Shown piece after piece: positions 60,180 through 64,000 of a DNA stretch of 64,000 bases. Under the pieces are notes generated by a model that searched no databases, had not been told where the DNA came from, and saw only the letters and a list, made by a program, of their open reading frames with translations. A program made the position numbers and the translations under genes. The stretch is from Sorghum bicolor (taxonomy: Eukaryota; Streptophyta; Magnoliopsida; Poales; Poaceae), in the NCBI RefSeq assembly GCF_000003195.3, contig NC_012870.2, forward strand, positions 23,862,501 through 23,926,500. Reading direction: 5' to 3'. Position 1 is the stretch's first letter. The number at the start of each line of letters is the position of its first letter.

Positions 60180-62320
60180 GAACAGGTGGCGCTCTGGTTG
60201 TGAATGCAGTTACATCCAAGGCTATTCAGGACATTCCAGTGGTGTGTGAGTTCCCGGATGTATTTCCTGACGATTTACCCGGGCTTCCTCCGGATCGGGA
60301 TGTGGAGTTTGAAAATTGAATTGATTCCAGGTACCGCTCCTATCTCTAGAAGACCTTATAGAATGCCACCCAACGAATTAGCTGAGCTTAAGACCCAACT
60401 AAATGAGTTGTTGAAGAAGGGTCTTATCCGTCCTAGTTCGTCTCCTTGGGGTTGTCCGGCAATCTTTGTGAAGAAGAAGGATCAATCTTTGCGCATGTGT
60501 GTGGACTATCGTCCCTTAAATGCGGTAACCATCAAGAACAAATACCCTCTTCCTCGCATTGATATCTTGTTTGATCAGTTGTCTAAAGCCAAAGTATTCT
60601 CCAAGATTGATTTGCGATCTGGGTACCATCAGATCAAGATCCGTCCTGAAGATGTGCCCAAGACAGCTTTCTCGATGAGGTATGGGCTGTATGAGTATCT
60701 CGTCATGTCCTTCGGTCTTACAAATGCACCTGCTCACTTCATGTATCTCATGAATTCGGTGTTCATGCCCGAATTGGACAAGTTTGTGGTGGTCTTCATT
60801 GATGATATCTTGGTATATTCCTGCAATGAAGAGGAGCATGCAGAGCATCTGCGTATAGTGTTGTCGCGTTTGCGCGAACATCAGCTTTATGCTAAGTTTA
60901 GCAAATGCGAGTTCTGGCTGAAGAAAGTACCTTTCCTGGGCCATGTCTTATCTGAAGAAGGCATCTCGGTGGATCCGGCTAAGGTGCAAGAAGTGCTGGA
61001 TTGGAAAGTTCCAACTTCGGTACACTAGGTTCGGAGTTTTCTTGGTCTGTCTGGGTATTATCGTCGATTCATTCCCGAATTTTCAAAGATATCCAAGCCT
61101 ATGACTCGTTTACTTCAGAAGGATGAGAAGTTTGTGTGGACGCCTGAGTATGAAGAGGCATTCCACAAGTTGAGGACATTGCTGACATCAGCTCCTGTCT
61201 TAGCTCAACCTGATATCGAAAAGCCCTTCGATGTCTTTTGTGACGCGTCAGGCATTGGTTTAGGCTGTGTGTTGATGCAGGAAGGTCGTGTGATCGCATA
61301 TGCTTCGCGCCAACATTGAAAGCATGAGGTCAATTACCCTACTCATGACTTAGAATTGGCGGCAGTTGTTCATGCTTTAAAAATCTGGAGGCATTATTTG
61401 CTGGGTAATCTGTGTAATATCTACACCGATCATAAGAGCCTCAAGTATATCTTCACTCAACCTGAACTGAACATGCAGCAGCGAAGGTGGCTTGAGTTGA
61501 TTAAAGATTATAATCTACAAGTGCACTATCATCCGGGCAAGGCAAACGTGGTTGCGGATGCCTTGAGTCGGAAGGCGCACTGTCACTCCATCCAAGTGGA
61601 AGATCCGTTGTTGTCACATCTTATGCATCCACTTGTGCTCAACCAAATTTCTCTGGAGAGTACTCTTCACAATCGAGTCATCGAATTGCAGCAAACAGAT
61701 GTAGGCATCCACCACATAAAGAGGAAAATGAAAGAAGAAGAAACTAAGCATTTCTGAGTTGATGAGAACGGAATTCTTTGGTTCAAAGATCGACTAGTGG
61801 TCCCAAAAGACCGCGAGCTGCGAAATCAGATCTTGTCTGAAGCTCATTCATCCAAATTGTCCATCCATCCTGGTAGTAGCAAGATGTATCAGGATCTGAA
61901 ACCTTTGTTTTGGTGGACAAAGATGAAAAAGGAGATTGCTGCTTTTGTCGCTCGTTGTGACAATTGTTGTCGTGTGAAGGCTGTTCACATGAAAGCTGGT
62001 TTGCTTCAACCCTTATCAATTCCTGGTTGGAAATGGGAAGAAGTCATCATGGATTTCATCAGTGGACTCCCAACTTCTGTTAAGGGTTACGACTCCATCT
62101 GGGTGATTGTAGATCGTTTGACCAAGGTTGCTCGATTTATTCCAGTTCGAACTGACTACCGTCCACATCAATATGCAGAGTTGTACTTCGAGCACATTGT
62201 TCGTCAGTATGGTGTACCTCGAACTATTGTATCAGATCGTGGACCACAGTTCACTGCTCGTTTTTGGGAATGTCTGCATGAGCATATTGGTACTCATTTA
62301 GTCCGGAGCAGATTGGAATG
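60180..62320 (+). pseudogene. Ty3/gypsy pol fragment: RT, RNase H, integrase
   Basis: Reading from [19 protein letters not shown], a frameshift near 60313 leads into the main frame. Reverse transcriptase follows with [34 protein letters not shown] and FIDDILVYS (the YxDD box). Then come RNase H (FDVFCDASGIGLGCVL) and a zinc-binding and core integrase (KLSIHPGSSKMY, ARCDNCC, IVDRLTKVARF, VSDRGPQFTARFW). It is closest to Del/Tekay-type chromoviruses in memory. Gag, protease and the integrase C-terminus are missing. Stops TAG 61026, TGA 61317 and TGA 61755 lie in the same frame, each one C-to-T change from the expected codon. It is not functional. Confidence 0.92.
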
Positions 62321-63020
62321 TCAGTATGGCATCCCCGATGGTGAGCTCGGCTTCGATTCAGAGAACACGGCGACCGACTGACAGAGCGACTTCGGCAATG
62401 GATAACTCCCAAACCAGCCCGAGATAGAAGATGATGCAGTTGACAAAGTTGGAGTTTCAACCAAGTTCTACAACTTTGTTAACAAGAGCAAAAGCCAGAT
62501 CGGCCGGGATTGAAAGATATAGAGTTTTCAAAATCGATCAAGCAAACTGGTTTGGTTCCAGGACTTAGAAAATTTTCTAAGTGTTGGAAACAACCCCAAA
62601 TCTGCCTTGTGGGTCACTTTTGAGCTATTTGTGTTCATTTTCATGAGATGGACATAAAACAACTTTTGTTCCTTATAAAATTTGCTACAACTTTGCTGTA
62701 GGAAGTTTTGACATGCAAACATTTTATGAAACACTTTTTAAAAGCCTAAGCAAAAGAGGTTTCTAGGGCCTATTTGCACAAGTATGACTTAAAGGCATAT
62801 TTTGGAGAAGTGATTAACATGAACATTGTTCCCAAGGTTAAGTTAAGCATAGATAAACTAATTACCAAAGCATAGAGCACAAACACAAGCATGGTTCACT
62901 CATACATAAGCATAAGAAGCCTATTTAAGCAATTTAAAACACCACTTTGCATAGAATGACATGGCTCAAGATAGATGATGATCATGATATGCTTTGAGTA
63001 GATGATGATGCTCATGCTAT
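62321..63020. other. Retroelement non-coding remnant
   Basis: AT-rich sequence after the integrase break, with no coding domain. It resembles retrotransposon 3' non-coding or LTR sequence but no terminus could be placed. Confidence 0.4.
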
Positions 63021-63784
63021 GCAAACGTCCCGCCTCCACGAGGCCGGGTCCACTTACATCTGGCAGCTTTTCTAGGACATAGTCAGCCCCCACAAACCAA
63101 CACTAATCTTTTCTACACACTTTGTCCTCACTCGTGCGCACCTGGGAAGTACTTCCCGGTCGGTCACCCATCACTAAATTTCTCCAGGCCAAGCACGCTT
63201 AACTTTAGAGTTCTTTGGAGATGGGCTTTCGGAAAAGAAGTTGCAACTTGTTGGTATGAGTCTCCTATTAATCCTATTAAGCCCTGGGCCGGGTGTTACA
63301 TCCTCACCCCCTTAAGAGATCGACGTCCTCGTCGATCAACCCCAAGCCAGGAACGTCCCCTCTTGGCCACGTCCGTGCATCCAGTGCCAGCGCATATGTC
63401 ATGCTGTGTGACCACTCCGGATCCACACCAGCCATACACACCATGCCGGCGCAACTGCGACACACGCGCCTGTGAAACCACGAGGGTCGGCTCTGATACC
63501 ATTCTGTAACGTCCCGCCTCCACGAGGCCGGGTCCACTTACATCTGGCAGCTTTTTTAGGACATAGTCAGCCCCCACAAACCAACACTAGTCTTTTCTGC
63601 ACACTTTGTCCTCACTCGTGCGCACCTGGGAAGTACTTCCCGGTCGGTCACCCATCACTAAATTTCTCCAGGCCAAGCACGCTTAACTTTAGAGTTCTTT
63701 GAAGATGGGCTTCCGGAAAAGAAGTTGCAACTTGTTGGTATGAGTCTCCTATTAATCCTATTAAGCCCTGGGCCGGGTGTTACA
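63021..63784 (-). mobile_element. Cassandra-type TRIM retrotransposon
   Basis: Two 280-bp direct repeats (63021-63300 and 63505-63784) surround a 204-bp interior. On the minus strand each LTR starts TGTAACACCCGGCCC. The interior then begins with the primer-binding site TGGTATCAGAGCC (63501 down to 63489) and ends with a purine tract AAGGGGGTGAGGA next to the other LTR. Both LTRs contain 5S rRNA-like sequence (AAGTTAAGCGTGCTTGG and GATGGGTGACC), the hallmark of Cassandra elements. There is no coding capacity, as normal for TRIMs. The leftmost four bases of the left LTR (GCAA instead of TGTA) are replaced. Confidence 0.85.
63505..63784 (-). repeat. 5' LTR of the TRIM, with 5S rRNA-like segment
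   Basis: It runs on the minus strand from TGTAACACC to GGGACGTTACA. The 5S-like portion (about 63600-63720) keeps the A-box-like GTTAAGCGTGC and C-box-like GATGGGTGACC pieces, which could act as an RNA polymerase III promoter. Confidence 0.8.
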
Positions 63785-64000
63785 GTTAGGTTCGCACTGT
63801 GTACAGATGGAATGAATCCATTTGCTGAGAGGAGCAGCAAGCATAGCACATGGCCGGTGATTCTCACCATCTACAACCTCCCTCCATGGTTGATGCAGAA
63901 GCGAAAATACCTTTTGCTAACCTTACTTATCTCTGGACCAGTTCAACCTGGAGTTGACATGGATGTTTTCCTGGAGCCATTGATGGAGGAAATGAAAATG
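63785..64000 (+). pseudogene. TNP2 transposase of CACTA 3, continuation after the insertion
   Basis: After the second GTTAG the frame resumes with RFALCTDGMNPFAERSSKHS and continues WPVILTIYNLPPWLMQKRKY and DMDVFLEPLMEEM, matching the catalytic core of CACTA 1's TNP2 at the corresponding place. It is cut by the window edge. Confidence 0.9.

Larger units (their letters stand above)
56333..63784. mobile_element. Composite retroelement insertion in TNP2, 5-bp TSD GTTAG
   Basis: The sequence starts TGTCACAGAACC and ends GGTGTTACA and is flanked by GTTAG (56328-56332 and 63785-63789). Removing it with one GTTAG restores the TNP2 reading frame (NVRFALCTDG). Inside are retroelement non-coding sequence (56333-60160), a plus-strand gypsy pol fragment and a minus-strand Cassandra-type TRIM at the right end. 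The two outer ends do not belong visibly to the same LTR, so the block has been rearranged since the first insertion. Confidence 0.8.
53916..64000 (+). mobile_element. CACTA transposon 3, left end present, right end outside the window
   Basis: The left terminus reads CACTAGTACACAGAGG and is preceded by CAA, the predicted 3-bp duplication. Inside it are ACAGGCGGTT subterminal repeats, a TATA box, leader exons and a TNP2 gene on the plus strand. TNP2 is interrupted at 56332 by a 7.45-kb insertion and resumes at 63785. The family differs from CACTA 1 and 2 in both termini and subterminal motif. Confidence 0.88.

Overview
The window is nuclear DNA of a flowering plant, almost certainly a panicoid grass such as sorghum or a close relative. 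This rests on GC-rich first exons with GT-AG introns, several dense MITE families with the GGCCTTGTTTAG terminus, CACTA elements with ACCGGTGCTAAAGG subterminal repeats, and grass-type LTR retrotransposons. The species is inferred; no search was run.

Only four host gene loci are convincing: a receptor-like cytoplasmic kinase (21879-24025, + strand, 3 exons); a complete CDC48/p97 AAA-ATPase gene (25579-30285, - strand, 9 exons, 810 aa) with a heat-shock-element array upstream of its TATA box; and two related UGT86-like glycosyltransferase copies, a truncated one of which only exon 1 is present (45065-45629) and a complete single-exon copy (49544-51046).

Transposons make up most of the rest, in nested layers. 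CACTA element 1 (1136-14695, 3-bp duplication ATA) holds an intact TNP2 transposase, a small GRF-zinc-finger/membrane protein gene and a second gene that joins a Transposase_24 region to a Ulp1-like cysteine protease. It also has an internal copy of its own subterminal repeat array and a threefold 679-bp tandem repeat. CACTA element 2 (about 34790-44660, left end lost) has a decayed TNP2. It sits inside a MITE and was itself invaded by a non-autonomous LTR retrotransposon (38262-44183, 5-bp duplication ATGGG) that carries only gag. CACTA element 3 (53916 to beyond the window) has a TNP2 interrupted by a 7.45-kb composite insertion (56333-63784, duplication GTTAG). That insertion holds a gypsy pol fragment and, at its right edge, a Cassandra-type TRIM whose LTRs carry 5S rRNA-like sequence. 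A truncated copia gag/protease fragment and a hAT-like fragment lie between CDC48 and CACTA 2.

The spaces between genes (14.7-20.8 kb, 30.5-32.1 kb, 45.6-49.4 kb, 51.1-53.9 kb) contain MITEs of the Tourist, Stowaway, Mutator-like and hAT-like types, several with target-site duplications readable by eye. One MITE is nested inside an inverted copy of its own family.
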